DNA from: Microbacterium sp. 1S1
Lineage (GTDB): Bacteria > Actinomycetota > Actinomycetes > Actinomycetales > Microbacteriaceae
Assembly (NCBI RefSeq): GCF_008271365.1
Contig: NZ_CP043430.1
Coordinates: 2,728,001 to 2,792,000, forward strand
DNA length: 64,000 nt
Direction: 5' to 3'
Shown: in pieces, positions 43,707 through 52,911 of the stretch
How positions within the stretch are numbered: the stretch's first letter is position 1
How the letters are laid out: the number at the start of each line of letters is the position of its first letter
Notes under the pieces: generated by a model
The model's input: only the letters and a program-made list of their open reading frames with translations
Databases searched by the model: none
Told to the model about the DNA's origin: nothing
Position numbers and translations under genes: made by a program

Positions 43707-44051
43707 GTGAAGAACGCACGTCGAGTCCCGGCCGTCACCTCACTGCCGCAGTCCCCGCGGGATGAGGGTGACCACCGTGTGCGCCGGTACGCCCTCACGA
43801 TGACGATCCGCATCGTCTGCTTCGGTCTGATGTTCTTCGTGCAACCGTTCGGGTGGTACACCTGGGTCTTCGCCCTGGCTGCCGCGGTCCTCCCGTACAT
43901 CGCGGTGGTGTTCGCGAACGCCGGCAGCGACAGCACGGAGACCGCCGCCGAGTCGCCGCTGCGCGAGATCGATGCCCCGGCGCCGCCGGCTCCCGCGCCC
44001 GAGGTCGTCCCTGACATCATCACCATCCGCGAAGGCCGCACGGATCGATGA
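43707..44051 (+). CDS. DUF3099 family membrane protein
   Basis: A 114-aa actinobacterial DUF3099 protein. RRYALTMTIRIVCFGLMFF begins the first membrane segment, followed by a second hairpin WVFALAAAVLPYIAVVFANA. The rest is an acidic Ala/Pro tail. Function unknown. GTG 43707 lies 9 nt after TAGGCT. Its stop overlaps the start of the next gene (ATGA), coupling it to the zinc-site protein and SURF1. Confidence 0.88.
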   Translation: MKNARRVPAVTSLPQSPRDEGDHRVRRYALTMTIRIVCFGLMFFVQPFGWYTWVFALAAAVLPYIAVVFANAGSDSTETAAESPLREIDAPAPPAPAPEVVPDIITIREGRTDR

Positions 44052-44242
44052 GCGAGCTCATCTGCTCGCGCGCCGGATGCCGGAGCGCGGCCACGAGGCA
44101 GGTCGTCTGGCGCAACCCGCGCATCCATGCTCCCGATCGCGAGAAGATCTGGCTGGCGTGCGACGAGCACGTCGGCTTCCTCCACGACTACCTGGCCGCG
44201 CGGGACTTCCCGGTGACGGTGCGAGACGGGGTGCCCTCATGA
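44048..44242 (+). CDS. Small conserved protein with Cys/His metal-site pattern
   Basis: A 64-aa protein with C6-x4-C11 and C38-x2-H41, a likely zinc or copper site, ending with a short hydrophilic tail. It is unnamed. It overlaps the DUF3099 gene by 4 nt and SURF1 by 4 nt, so it belongs to the same tightly coupled unit, hinting at a role in oxidase or envelope metal handling. Confidence 0.75.
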   Translation: MSELICSRAGCRSAATRQVVWRNPRIHAPDREKIWLACDEHVGFLHDYLAARDFPVTVRDGVPS

Positions 44243-45048
44243 GCAACCGCCTGACCCGTTGGGCCGTCTACGTCCTCATCGCCATCGGTTTCGCAGTCGC
44301 GTGCGTCTTCCTGTCGAACTGGCAGTTCGAGCGCAACGAATCCAGGGCGGAGCAGATCGCCCTGGTGGAGCAGAACTACGATGCACCCGCCGTTCCTCTC
44401 GCGGAAATCGTTCCGGACGACGCCCTCGATCCCGGGGACGAATGGCGACAGGTCACGATGCGCGGTGAGTATCTCGCTGACGACCAGCTCCTGGTCCGCA
44501 ACCGTCCGCACGGAGGCACGAGTGCGTTCGAGGTGCTCGTTCCGTTCCGCGACGCGGACGGCCGCGTCCTCATCGTCGACCGCGGGTGGGTAGCCCCGGG
44601 TGAAGGTGCGCTCCCGGATGCCGTCCCGGCCCCGCCGTCCGGCGAGGTCACGGTCACCGTCCGCCTGCGCCCCGGCGAGCCGCTTCCCGCATCAGGCCGC
44701 GGGGCACCGGCGGGCCAGGTGCCCACCATCCACCTCCCCTCCATCGCCGACCTCGTCGAGGGGGACGTCATCACCGGCACCTATGGGCGCCTCGTCGAGG
44801 AGCAGCCCGCCGCCGACGCCGCGCTGGGTGGGTTCGAATCCCCCACGGATGACCCCGGACCGCACCTGTCCTACGCGATCCAGTGGATCCTGTTCGCCCT
44901 CATGGGCTTCATCTTCATCGGCTACATCATCCGCACGGAGATAGTGAAGCATCGCGAAGAGATCGAGGGCACGCCCGCTCCGGTGAAGACACCGAAGCGC
45001 CGCGACCGCGATGCGGACGTCGAGGACGAGCTGCTCGACGCTCGCTGA
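44239..45048 (+). CDS. SURF1-family cytochrome oxidase assembly protein
   Basis: A 269-aa membrane protein with two transmembrane segments: one at the N-terminus (WAVYVLIAIGFAVACVFLS) and one near residue 220 (YAIQWILFALMGFIFIGYII). The SURF1 signature NWQFERNESR and GEYLADDQLLVRNRP, VLIVDRGWVAPG are present. SURF1 acts in cytochrome c oxidase assembly. ctaA and ctaB lie 15-18 kb away. ATG 44239 overlaps the previous stop. Confidence 0.9.
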   Translation: MSNRLTRWAVYVLIAIGFAVACVFLSNWQFERNESRAEQIALVEQNYDAPAVPLAEIVPDDALDPGDEWRQVTMRGEYLADDQLLVRNRPHGGTSAFEVLVPFRDADGRVLIVDRGWVAPGEGALPDAVPAPPSGEVTVTVRLRPGEPLPASGRGAPAGQVPTIHLPSIADLVEGDVITGTYGRLVEEQPAADAALGGFESPTDDPGPHLSYAIQWILFALMGFIFIGYIIRTEIVKHREEIEGTPAPVKTPKRRDRDADVEDELLDAR

Positions 45049-45212
45049 CGCGTGGACGCGGCGTTTCCCTCCTCCGATTTACCTCGTTCCCGTTCGAAAA
45101 TGCCCCTCAGGCCGCGCGATCCGGCTCCCTTTCGATCTCCCACCAGGCGGTCCGTATGGACGCGGGATCAGAACCGGGCGCGCGGCGGCGCGAGGTGGGG
45201 TGTGATCGAGCC

Positions 45213-45806
45213 CTAGCGCCGGGGAGCGGAGCCGGTGACGGTGTGGTGCCAGCCGCCGTCGACACGGTCGTAGACGATCCGGGTGTGGTTCCGATCCGGC
45301 GATCCCTGCCAGAACTCGACCCTCGTCGGCACCACTCGCCACAGCACCCAGTCCCCCGGATGGAGACCGGCGCGGGCGCTCTCGGAACGCGCGGCGAGAT
45401 CCGCGTCACTCTCCGCGTCCGATGCCTCCTGCACCGTTCCCCGCACCCGTACCGCGCGGCGCTGCGGCTGCCACCAGAGGTTCAGAGCCGCGGCTGGACG
45501 CGCGGCGAGCTGCGCGGCCTTCTGGGAGGACCGCGCCCCGGCGAACGCCCACCCCCGCGCATCCACGTCCTTGAGGATCAGGGTCCGGGAGTCCGGCATG
45601 CCGTCCGCGTCGACGGTCGACAGTGTCGCGGCATGGGGCTCAGGGACTCCGGCCGCGGCCGCCGCACCGAGCCAGTCGAGGAAGAGCGTGATCGGGTCTT
45701 CGCGCACGTCCGCCAGGCGCAGCGGGGGTGCCGTACCCGTGAGCGTGGGCTGCGCGCGCAGCCACGTGCCGAGTTCCGAGGGAGGAAGGACCGAATGCGC
45801 CGCCAT
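45213..45806 (-). CDS. Pyridoxamine 5'-phosphate oxidase family protein (PdxH-like)
   Basis: A 197-aa FMN split-barrel protein. [35 protein letters not shown] and WRVVPTRVEFWQG follow PdxH order, so an oxidase of pyridoxamine or pyridoxine phosphate is likely. Several family positions differ (AVRVRG for QVRVEG), so related flavin enzymes such as PhzG-like oxidases are possible. Between its 3' end and SURF1 (45049-45212) I see no gene or clear hairpin. Confidence 0.75.
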   Translation of the reverse strand: MAAHSVLPPSELGTWLRAQPTLTGTAPPLRLADVREDPITLFLDWLGAAAAAGVPEPHAATLSTVDADGMPDSRTLILKDVDARGWAFAGARSSQKAAQLAARPAAALNLWWQPQRRAVRVRGTVQEASDAESDADLAARSESARAGLHPGDWVLWRVVPTRVEFWQGSPDRNHTRIVYDRVDGGWHHTVTGSAPRR

Positions 45807-45827
45807 GCCTCCGACTATGCCACGCCC

Positions 45828-47459
45828 CTACGCGAGCTCGATGAGGTCCTGGTACTCCTGGCTCCAGATGTCCTCGACGCCGTCCGGAAGGATGAGGACG
45901 CGCTCGGGGTTGAGCGACTGCACGGCACCCGGGTCGTGAGACACGAGCACCACGGCGCCCTCGTAGTGGGCCAAAGCCCCGAGGATCTCCTCCCGCGAGG
46001 CCGGATCGAGGTTGTTGGTCGGTTCGTCGAGCAGGAGCAGGTTTGCGGACGACACGACGAGCGTGGCCAGCGACAGCCGCGTCTTCTCTCCACCGGAGAG
46101 CACACCCGCCGGCTTCAGAACGTCGTCGCCGGTGAACAGGAAGGAACCGAGGACCTTGCGCGCCTCCGTCTCCGTGATGTGCGGGGCGGCGGACACCATG
46201 TTCTCCAGGACGGAGCGGCTGACGTCGAGGTTCTCGTGCTCCTGCGCGTAGTAGCCGACCTTGAGGCCGTGACCGGGCTCGAGCTGGCCCGTGTCGGGCT
46301 TGTCGACGCCCGCGAGCATGCGCAGCAGCGTCGTCTTGCCGGCACCGTTGAGCCCGAGCACGACGACCTTGGATCCCCGGTCGATCGCGAGGTCGACGTC
46401 GGTGAAGATCTCCAGCGAACCGTACGACTTCGACAGCCCCGAGGCCATGAGCGGCGTCTTGCCGCAGGGTGCGGGCTTCGGGAACCGCAGCTTCGCGACG
46501 CGGTCCTCCTGACGAACGTCCTCCAGCCCCGAGAGGAGCTTCTCGGCACGCGCGAGCATCTGGTGCGCGGCTGCGGCCTTGGACGCCTTCGCGCCGAACC
46601 GCGCCGCCTGCTGCTGCAGGGTCGTCGCCTTCTTCTCGGCGTTGGCCCGCTCCTTCTTGCGACGCTCCTCGTCTGCGGCGCGCTGGCGCAGGTAGTTCTT
46701 CCAGTTCATGTTGTAGATGTCGATGACCTGGCGGTTGGCGTCGAGGTAGAAGACGCGGTTGACGGTCTCGCCCACGAGCTCGACGTCGTGGCTGATGACG
46801 ATCAGCCCGCCCTTGTAGTTCTTGAGGAACTCGCGCAGCCACACCACGCTGTCGGCGTCGAGGTGGTTCGTGGGCTCGTCGAGGATCATGGTCTCGGCGT
46901 CGGAGAAGAGGATGCGGGCGAGCTCGATGCGGCGGCGCTGTCCCCCGGACAGGGTCGACAGCGGCTGGTCGAGAATGCGGTCCGGGAGCGAGAGGTTGTG
47001 CGCGATGGACGCCGCTTCGGCCTCGGCCGCATAGCCGCCCTGTGCCTCGAACCTCTCGGTGAGAGCGGCGTACCGCTTCATCGCCTTGGCCGCGACCGCG
47101 GGGTCGTCTGACCCCATGGCGAGCGAGGCCTCGGTCATGCCGAGGTTGAGCTGCCCCAGTCCACGGGCGTCGAGGATACGGGTGCGGGCGAGGTCCTCCG
47201 GGTTGCCGGAACGGGGGTCCTGTGGCAGGTAGCCCAGCTCGCCCGAGCGGGTCACCGTGCCGCCGGAGGGCAGCACGTCGCCGGCGAGCACCTTGGTGAG
47301 CGTGGTCTTGCCCGCGCCGTTGCGTCCGACGAGGCCGATCTTGTCGCCGTCCGACACGCGGAACGAGACGTTCTCCATCAGCAGGCGCGCGCCAACGCGG
47401 ATCTCGAGGTCGTGCACGGCAAGCACAGCGGACGTCCGTTCGTTCGGGAGGAGGGTCAT
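45828..47459 (-). CDS. ABC-F family ATPase
   Basis: A 543-aa soluble protein with two ABC cassettes and no membrane part. Walker A motifs GRNGAGKTT and GLNGAGKTT, signatures LSGGQRRRIEL and LSGGEKTRLSL, Walker B AETMILDEPTNHLD and LLLLDEPTNNLD. A charged interdomain linker of about 80 residues (AEKKATTLQQQ region) suggests a ribosome-associated translation factor or antibiotic-resistance member; which is uncertain. A -10 TATACT (47480-47485) lies upstream. Confidence 0.93.
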   Translation of the reverse strand: MTLLPNERTSAVLAVHDLEIRVGARLLMENVSFRVSDGDKIGLVGRNGAGKTTLTKVLAGDVLPSGGTVTRSGELGYLPQDPRSGNPEDLARTRILDARGLGQLNLGMTEASLAMGSDDPAVAAKAMKRYAALTERFEAQGGYAAEAEAASIAHNLSLPDRILDQPLSTLSGGQRRRIELARILFSDAETMILDEPTNHLDADSVVWLREFLKNYKGGLIVISHDVELVGETVNRVFYLDANRQVIDIYNMNWKNYLRQRAADEERRKKERANAEKKATTLQQQAARFGAKASKAAAAHQMLARAEKLLSGLEDVRQEDRVAKLRFPKPAPCGKTPLMASGLSKSYGSLEIFTDVDLAIDRGSKVVVLGLNGAGKTTLLRMLAGVDKPDTGQLEPGHGLKVGYYAQEHENLDVSRSVLENMVSAAPHITETEARKVLGSFLFTGDDVLKPAGVLSGGEKTRLSLATLVVSSANLLLLDEPTNNLDPASREEILGALAHYEGAVVLVSHDPGAVQSLNPERVLILPDGVEDIWSQEYQDLIELA

Positions 47460-47590
47460 GACCGATCGGCCAGCCCCCCAGTATATGCCGTTGTGCCGGT
47501 CCCGACGGCCGGCAAGATCCCTCTCGAGGGTGAGCGAGGCGATACTCCGGGGTGATGCCCGGCCCCGCACCCGCTGCCTACGGTGCTGGA

Positions 47591-48208
47591 GTGGACATCC
47601 TCAACGACGTCATCCTGCAGGCGATCTCCTCCCCCTGGCTCTTCGCGGTGCTGTTCGCGGTGACCGTGATCGACGGCTTCTTCCCGCCCGTCCCGAGCGA
47701 GACGGTGCTGGTCGCGGCGGCCGCCGTCGCAGCCTCCACCGGTGACGGGAACATCCTCCTCCTCGGGGTGGTCGCCGCCCTCGGCGCCGCGATCGGCGAC
47801 AACATCGCGTTCCTCATCGGGCGCCGGCTCGGCACCACCCGGTTCGCGTGGATGCGCCGTCCACGGGTCGCCGCCGCGTTCGCGTATGCGCAGCGCGCCC
47901 TCGACCGCCGGAGCGCCACGCTGATCCTCGGAGCCCGGTACATCCCGATCGGACGCGTCGCCGTGAACATGTCCGCCGGCGCGCTGGGATTCCCCTGGCG
48001 TCGCTTCCTTCCGCTCAGCCTCATCGCCGGACTCAGCTGGAGCGCGTTCAGCCTGGCGATCGGCCTGCTCGCGGGCGCCTGGCTGCACGACCAGCCCGTG
48101 CTCAGCGCCGCGCTGGGGGTCGCCGTGGCCCTGATCGTCGGCGTGATGATCGACCGGATCGCGGCTCTCCGCCGCCGCCGCACGGCGGTGCCCCACCTGG
48201 CAGGATGA
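47591..48208 (+). CDS. DedA family membrane protein
   Basis: A 205-aa DedA/SNARE-associated-family protein, a likely lipid flippase or transporter. IDGFFPPVPSETVLVAAA carries the E-x-P-type motif and the family end GARYIPIGRVAVNMSAGALG holds the F/GARYxPxxR motif near residue 115. GTG 47591 is preceded by TACGGT (47579-47584) at 6 nt, so leaderless. It overlaps or abuts a sensor kinase gene. Confidence 0.9.
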   Translation: MDILNDVILQAISSPWLFAVLFAVTVIDGFFPPVPSETVLVAAAAVAASTGDGNILLLGVVAALGAAIGDNIAFLIGRRLGTTRFAWMRRPRVAAAFAYAQRALDRRSATLILGARYIPIGRVAVNMSAGALGFPWRRFLPLSLIAGLSWSAFSLAIGLLAGAWLHDQPVLSAALGVAVALIVGVMIDRIAALRRRRTAVPHLAG

Positions 48209-48213
48209 GACGC

Positions 48214-49482
48214 ATGGCACGCCGCCGGCAGCGCACACCGCGCCCGTCTCGAATCGACCGTCGCACCGCGGCCCTCGCAGCGCTGACCGCGGCGGTCATC
48301 GTGCTGTACGCACTCCTCGTCCCGCTGCAGACCGTCCTGTCCGGCACCCCACTGCCTCTCTCCTTCCTGCTGGGCGCCGCCGTGTGCGGCGCTCCGCTGC
48401 TCGCCCCCTCGCGGCCCCGGGCAGCGATCGTCGTCTTCGCCGTCGGCGCCGCCCTCCTCCCGCTCCTCGTCGAGCCCGTGCGCGCGGTCCTGTCCCCGTG
48501 GCCATGGTCCGTGCCCGCCCTGCTCGCGTTCGCCCTCTTCGTCGGCGTGATGTCCTTCGTGCACGGCGCCCGCCTCGGCGTGCTCGCCCTCGTGATCGGT
48601 GCCCTCAGCCCGTTGACGGCGCCGCTCCTGCGCCCGGACATGGTCTCGACGCCGGCGAGCTCCGGAAGTGCCACGGCCGACCTCATCGTGACGACGTCGG
48701 TCGCCACAGCGATGTTCCTCATCGCCATCCTCGTCGCCGGGCGAATCCGGGTGTCGGCCGAGCTGACGAGGGAGAAGGAGCACAGCGCGCTGGAGGAGTC
48801 CCGCCGCGCGCTCGTGGAGGAGCGCACCCGGATCGCCCGCGAGCTGCACGATGTCGTCGCGCACAGCATGTCGGTCATCCAGGTGCAGGCTTCCACAGCG
48901 CGGTATCGGATCGTGGACCTCGATGACGCCGCGGCCGCCGAGTTCGACGACATCGCCGCCACGGCACGATCGTCCCTCACGGAGATGCGCCGCATGCTGG
49001 GCGTGCTCCGCACGGAGGATCAGCAGGCCGAGCTCGCCCCGCAGCAGGGTCTGGACGACGTGCCTGCCCTCGTCGACACCGTCCGCCGTGCCGGGGTGGA
49101 GGTGGGGCTCGCGCTGGAAGGGCTCGAGACGGCGGCCGCGGCGGGACCCGGTGTGCAGATCGCCGCCTTCCGCATCGTGCAGGAGGCACTGAGCAACGCC
49201 GTCCGTCACGCCCCGGGCGCGCGCGTCTCCGTCCGGCTCCACGCCGGCCCCGAGGGCCTCCGCATCTCGGTGCGCAACGCGGCACCTCCGCACCCGTCGG
49301 AGTCCCACCCCGGTGGCTACGGCCTGCGCGGGATGCGTGAACGCGCCGAGCTGCTCGGCGGAAGCCTGACGGCCGGTCCCACCGTCGACGGCGGGTGGGA
49401 GGTGGACGCCCTGCTCCCGCTGTCCTCCGCGACCGTCCCGCCGTCCCCCACCGCTCCGGCGGAAGAGAAGGAGACCCCGTGA
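48214..49482 (+). CDS. Sensor histidine kinase, NarL/DesK type
   Basis: A 422-aa membrane sensor with about five transmembrane segments in residues 15-170, then the HisKA_3 dimerisation box ARELHDVVAHSMSVIQVQ (phospho-His at about 212), and a HATPase domain (ALSNAVRHAPGA, GGYGLRGMRERAELLGG). Its partner response regulator overlaps it by 4 nt. ATG 48214 has AGGA 8 nt upstream; ATG 48205 (ATGA with the DedA stop) is also possible. The stimulus is unknown. Confidence 0.92.
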   Translation: MARRRQRTPRPSRIDRRTAALAALTAAVIVLYALLVPLQTVLSGTPLPLSFLLGAAVCGAPLLAPSRPRAAIVVFAVGAALLPLLVEPVRAVLSPWPWSVPALLAFALFVGVMSFVHGARLGVLALVIGALSPLTAPLLRPDMVSTPASSGSATADLIVTTSVATAMFLIAILVAGRIRVSAELTREKEHSALEESRRALVEERTRIARELHDVVAHSMSVIQVQASTARYRIVDLDDAAAAEFDDIAATARSSLTEMRRMLGVLRTEDQQAELAPQQGLDDVPALVDTVRRAGVEVGLALEGLETAAAAGPGVQIAAFRIVQEALSNAVRHAPGARVSVRLHAGPEGLRISVRNAAPPHPSESHPGGYGLRGMRERAELLGGSLTAGPTVDGGWEVDALLPLSSATVPPSPTAPAEEKETP

Positions 49483-50150
49483 CCATCAGCGTGCTCATCG
49501 CCGACGACCAGGCGATGGTCCGTGCCGGCTTCGCCGCCCTGCTGGACGCTCATGAGGGCATCCGCGTGGTGGGCCAGGCCGCCGACGGCACCGAGGCGGT
49601 CGCCCTCTCCGCCCGGCTGGATCCCGACGTGATCCTCATGGACGTCCGTATGCCGGAGCTGGACGGGATCGAAGCCACCCGGCGCATCCTCGGCCCGTCC
49701 TATCCGGCCGCCCACGTGCCGCGGATCCTCATGCTCACCACGTTCGACATCGATGACTACGTCTACGACGCCCTCGCCGCCGGGGCCAGCGGGTTCCTCC
49801 TCAAGGACGCGCTCCCGGAGGAGCTCGTGCACGCGGTGCGCGTGGTGGCCGGCGGCGACGCCCTGCTGGCCCCGAGCGTCACCCGGCGGATGATCGAGCA
49901 GTTCGCCGGCAGGCGTCCGGCCTCCCGACGCTCCACGACCGCCCTCGCCGAGCTCACCGACCGTGAGCGGGAGGTGCTCGTCCTCATCGGCAAGGGCCGG
50001 TCCAACACCGAGATCGCGGGCGACCTCTTCATCGCCGAGCAGACGGTGAAGACGCACGTCGGGAAGGTGCTCGCCAAGCTGGGCCTGCGCGATCGCGTGC
50101 ACGCCGTGATCCTCGCCTATGACACCGGCCTGGTGGAGCCCTCCGCCTGA
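49479..50150 (+). CDS. Response regulator, NarL/FixJ type
   Basis: A 223-aa regulator: receiver domain about 1-120 with phospho-Asp55 in LMDVRMPELDG and KDA in GFLLKDALP, then a LuxR-type HTH about 155-215 (LTDREREVLVLIGKGRSN, QTVKTHVGKVLAKLGLRDR). It is translationally coupled to the histidine kinase. Its target genes are unknown; the acyltransferase downstream is a candidate. Confidence 0.94.
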   Translation: MTISVLIADDQAMVRAGFAALLDAHEGIRVVGQAADGTEAVALSARLDPDVILMDVRMPELDGIEATRRILGPSYPAAHVPRILMLTTFDIDDYVYDALAAGASGFLLKDALPEELVHAVRVVAGGDALLAPSVTRRMIEQFAGRRPASRRSTTALAELTDREREVLVLIGKGRSNTEIAGDLFIAEQTVKTHVGKVLAKLGLRDRVHAVILAYDTGLVEPSA

Positions 50151-50246
50151 ATCACTCCGCCGTAGGGGTCAGGACGGCACCACGGGGTGATGTCCGGCGG
50201 ACCACCGCGTCCATAGCCTCCGAGGACACCGTTCCCAGGAGGACTC

Positions 50247-51557
50247 ATGGTCATCGCCGCGGCTCCACGCCTCAGCACCCGCTCATCCGCCGCTTCGGCC
50301 CCCACCGGCCACCGCGACACCGGCATCGACTTCGTGCGGGCCCTGTGCGTGCTCGGCGTCGTCCTGCTGCATGCGCTCATGGTGGGAGTCACGGTGTCCG
50401 AGACCGGACCGGTGTTCGAGAACGCGAGCGACGGCACGGGGTGGATCGCGCCGGTGAGCTGGCTGCTGCAGGTGATGCCCCTGTTCTTCGTGATCGGCGG
50501 GTTCTCCGGGCTCCTCGCCTATCGTCGTCTCCGTGACCGCGGTGAGAGCGCCGCCGCCTTCGTGGCCGGGCGCGTGCATCGGCTCCTGCGCCCCGCTCTC
50601 TTCGTCATCGCCGCCGTCGGTGTCACGCTCGCGGTCCTCACTGTGCTCGGCGTCGCCCCTGACCTCATCGCCGTCGCCGGCTTCCGATACGGGCAGCCCC
50701 TGTGGTTTCTCGGCGTCTTCCTGCTGTGCCAGGCGCTCCTTCCGGCCTTCGTCGCCCTGCACGAGCGCGCGCCGCTGCGCACCATCGGCCTCCTCGCCGC
50801 GGGCGCCGTGGCTGTCGACGCGCTGCGCGCCGCGACCGGGAACGACGCCATCGGTTTCCTCAACCTCGCCTTCGTCTGGCTGACGATGCAGCAGCTCGGG
50901 TTCTTCCTCGCCGACGGCCGGGTGGATTCGCTGCGCCGGCGGACGCGCATCACCATCGGCGCCGGCTCCCTCGTGCTGCTCATCGGGTTCTTCCTCCTGG
51001 GCGTGTACTCCCCCGACCTCATCGCCAACATCAATCCGCCGACGGCCGCCCTGCTGCTGGTCGGCCTGGTGCACACGGCGCTGTTCTCCCTGTATCGCGA
51101 CCGCATCCGCCGCTTCAGCCGCCGGGGCGCCGTCGCCGCGTTCACCGGTTTCGTCACGCGCCGCACGATGACCATCTACCTCTGGCACATGCCGGTGCTG
51201 CTCGTCATGGCCGGAGCGACGGCCCTGGCCGCCCTCGCGGGCGGGATCGAGCTCCCCGTGCTCGACAGCCCGGACTGGTGGGCGGCCCGCCCGCTCTGGC
51301 TCCTGACGGCCCTCGCCCTCACCGCTCTGCTGGCGGTGCGCGTCGACCGATTCGAGAACCACCCCTCCCCGGAGCCCTCGGGTTCGCACCGCCGGCTGGC
51401 GCTGGGTACTCTGCTGGGCCTGGCCGGGGTGGTACTCCTTCTCGTCCTCGGTACGACGGTCTCCACCGCCATCCTCGCCGTGCTGCTGCTGATGGCGGCG
51501 CTGCGGCTGGCGGGACGCTCCCGCAGCGCTGCGCCCGGCACCGCCGTCCTGGCCTGA
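50247..51557 (+). CDS. Membrane acyltransferase (acyltransferase 3 family)
   Basis: A 436-aa polytopic protein with about ten hydrophobic segments. The acyltransferase 3 hallmark DFVRALCVLGVVLLHA is near residue 30, then PLFFVIGGFSGLL. The last segment has YLWHMPVLLVMAG. Such proteins acetylate or acylate cell-wall, lipid or antibiotic molecules. AGGAGG is 5 nt before ATG 50247. No terminator is seen before the converging EcfT gene. Confidence 0.88.
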   Translation: MVIAAAPRLSTRSSAASAPTGHRDTGIDFVRALCVLGVVLLHALMVGVTVSETGPVFENASDGTGWIAPVSWLLQVMPLFFVIGGFSGLLAYRRLRDRGESAAAFVAGRVHRLLRPALFVIAAVGVTLAVLTVLGVAPDLIAVAGFRYGQPLWFLGVFLLCQALLPAFVALHERAPLRTIGLLAAGAVAVDALRAATGNDAIGFLNLAFVWLTMQQLGFFLADGRVDSLRRRTRITIGAGSLVLLIGFFLLGVYSPDLIANINPPTAALLLVGLVHTALFSLYRDRIRRFSRRGAVAAFTGFVTRRTMTIYLWHMPVLLVMAGATALAALAGGIELPVLDSPDWWAARPLWLLTALALTALLAVRVDRFENHPSPEPSGSHRRLALGTLLGLAGVVLLLVLGTTVSTAILAVLLLMAALRLAGRSRSAAPGTAVLA

Positions 51558-51560
51558 CCG

Positions 51561-52154
51561 TCAGCCGACACCACGGGCGGCGATGGCATCGCCGACCTGG
51601 TCCGCGTGGCGCAGCGTCAGGACCAACAGCGGCACCACGCCTCGCACGCCCAGGCGCACCCCTCGGGCCCGTTCCGCGTCCCGCACCCGCTGCGCGAAGC
51701 CCGTCACGACGGGCACCATTGTCAGCGTGAGCGAGATCGCCAACGACACCGCCCCCGGGTCGACCCCGAATCGGCGCAGCGGACGCAGGAGTCGCTGCAG
51801 CACCGCCAGGAGGTCGGACATGCGCGTTGTCGAGGTGAGCAGAGCGGCGAGGAGCAGCAGGGCGGTGACCCGTCCCGTGCTCACCCAGGCGACCACAGGA
51901 GACACGAAGACGGTGAGGGCGATGGCCAGCACGAGCAGGATCCCGCGCAGCCGCCACAGCTCGGCAGCGGCGTCGGTGAGCGGCACGCCGCCGATCGGGT
52001 ACAGCGCGAGCACGAGGACGAGGGAGACGCCGATGCTGACCGGGCCCTGCGGGAAGATCGTCAACGCGAGCGCCGCGACCGCGAGGGCTCCCAGCTTCGC
52101 ACCGGCCGGTACCCGATGCAGGAGGCCCGTATCGACGACAACCGGCGGAATCAT
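51561..52154 (-). CDS. ECF transporter transmembrane subunit (EcfT, BioN-like)
   Basis: A 197-aa membrane protein with about five hydrophobic segments and two Ala-Arg-Gly motifs (ERARGVRLG and AIAARGVG) that couple to the ATPase. GTG 52160 is an alternative start, but ATG 52154 overlaps the stop of the ATPase gene (ATGA). It forms the membrane part of a small-molecule importer; the operator upstream suggests biotin. No S component is encoded here. Confidence 0.88.
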   Translation of the reverse strand: MIPPVVVDTGLLHRVPAGAKLGALAVAALALTIFPQGPVSIGVSLVLVLALYPIGGVPLTDAAAELWRLRGILLVLAIALTVFVSPVVAWVSTGRVTALLLLAALLTSTTRMSDLLAVLQRLLRPLRRFGVDPGAVSLAISLTLTMVPVVTGFAQRVRDAERARGVRLGVRGVVPLLVLTLRHADQVGDAIAARGVG

Positions 52155-52867
52155 CCGCACAGCCGGCGGTAGCAGGAGATGACGGGGTCCGGCTCTCCCT
52201 GCGCGACCACCCGTCCTCCGTCGAACAGGACGGCTGCGTCGCAGCGTGCGGCGAGCTCGAGGTCGTGGGTGACGATCAGCACCTGCGCCTCCTGCGACAG
52301 CAGCAGATCGCCGATCCGTCGCGCGTTGCGCAGGTCGAGGAGCGTGGTGGGCTCGTCCGCGACGATGAGCGCAGGCTCGGCGAGGAGGACGGCGGCGAGG
52401 GCCAGCATCTGCTTCTGCCCGCCGGAAAGCGACGCCGCCGGGACGTCGGCGTGAGCGCCGAGGCCGTGCCGGTCCAGGGTCTCCTGCACGCGGGCGGCGA
52501 CTTCATCGCGGGGTCGGCCGCGCAGTGAGAGCGCGAGATCCTCAGCCGGAGTCGGGAGCAGGATCTGGGCGTCCGGATCGGTGAAAACGAAGCCCACGCG
52601 GCGGCGCACCGCGGCCGGGTTCCGCCCCACGTCCAGGCCGTGGACGGTGACCGTGCCCGTGCTCGGCGTCACGAGGCCGTTCAGCAGCCGTGCGAACGTC
52701 GATTTCCCCGATCCGTTCGCTCCGATCACGGCGATGCGCGGGGCGTTGAGTTCCAGCGTCACATCGTCGAGCAGCACCCGGTCGTCGACCGTCACGCGGA
52801 CGTCGCGCAGGCGCACGGTTCCCGGCTCCGTGGTCGTCGCCGTCGCGTGCTGCTGCCGCCAACGCAT
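52151..52867 (-). CDS. ECF transporter ATP-binding subunit (EcfA, BioM-like)
   Basis: A 238-aa ABC ATPase. Walker A GANGSGKSTF, Q-loop FTDPDAQILLP, signature LSGGQKQMLAL, Walker B ALIVADEPTTLLD, His switch VTHDLELA. AGGAGG is 4 nt before ATG 52867. Its start lies 9 bp from the first of two palindromic operators. Together with the EcfT protein it fits BioMN, the energising pair of a biotin importer. Confidence 0.88.
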   Translation of the reverse strand: MRWRQQHATATTTEPGTVRLRDVRVTVDDRVLLDDVTLELNAPRIAVIGANGSGKSTFARLLNGLVTPSTGTVTVHGLDVGRNPAAVRRRVGFVFTDPDAQILLPTPAEDLALSLRGRPRDEVAARVQETLDRHGLGAHADVPAASLSGGQKQMLALAAVLLAEPALIVADEPTTLLDLRNARRIGDLLLSQEAQVLIVTHDLELAARCDAAVLFDGGRVVAQGEPDPVISCYRRLCG

Positions 52868-52876
52868 GCATCCTCC

Positions 52877-52911
52877 TGAACACCGTTCACCTGAACGCCG
52901 TTCACTATAGT
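52877..52911. promoter_or_regulatory. Twin BioQ-like operators and shared -10 box
   Basis: TGAACACCGTTCA (52877-52889) and TGAACGCCGTTCA (52892-52904), each a perfect TGAAC-N3-GTTCA palindrome, 15 bp apart. The next 8 bases ACTATAGT (52904-52911) are self-complementary, giving TATAGT as a -10 box on both strands. Plus-strand TATAGT (52906-52911) is 6 nt from the TetR start. Confidence 0.85.

Noticed and set aside
44826-44845. GGTTCGAATCC, a tRNA T-arm-like sequence
   Set aside because: It lies inside the SURF1 coding frame and no acceptor, D or anticodon arms can be built around it.
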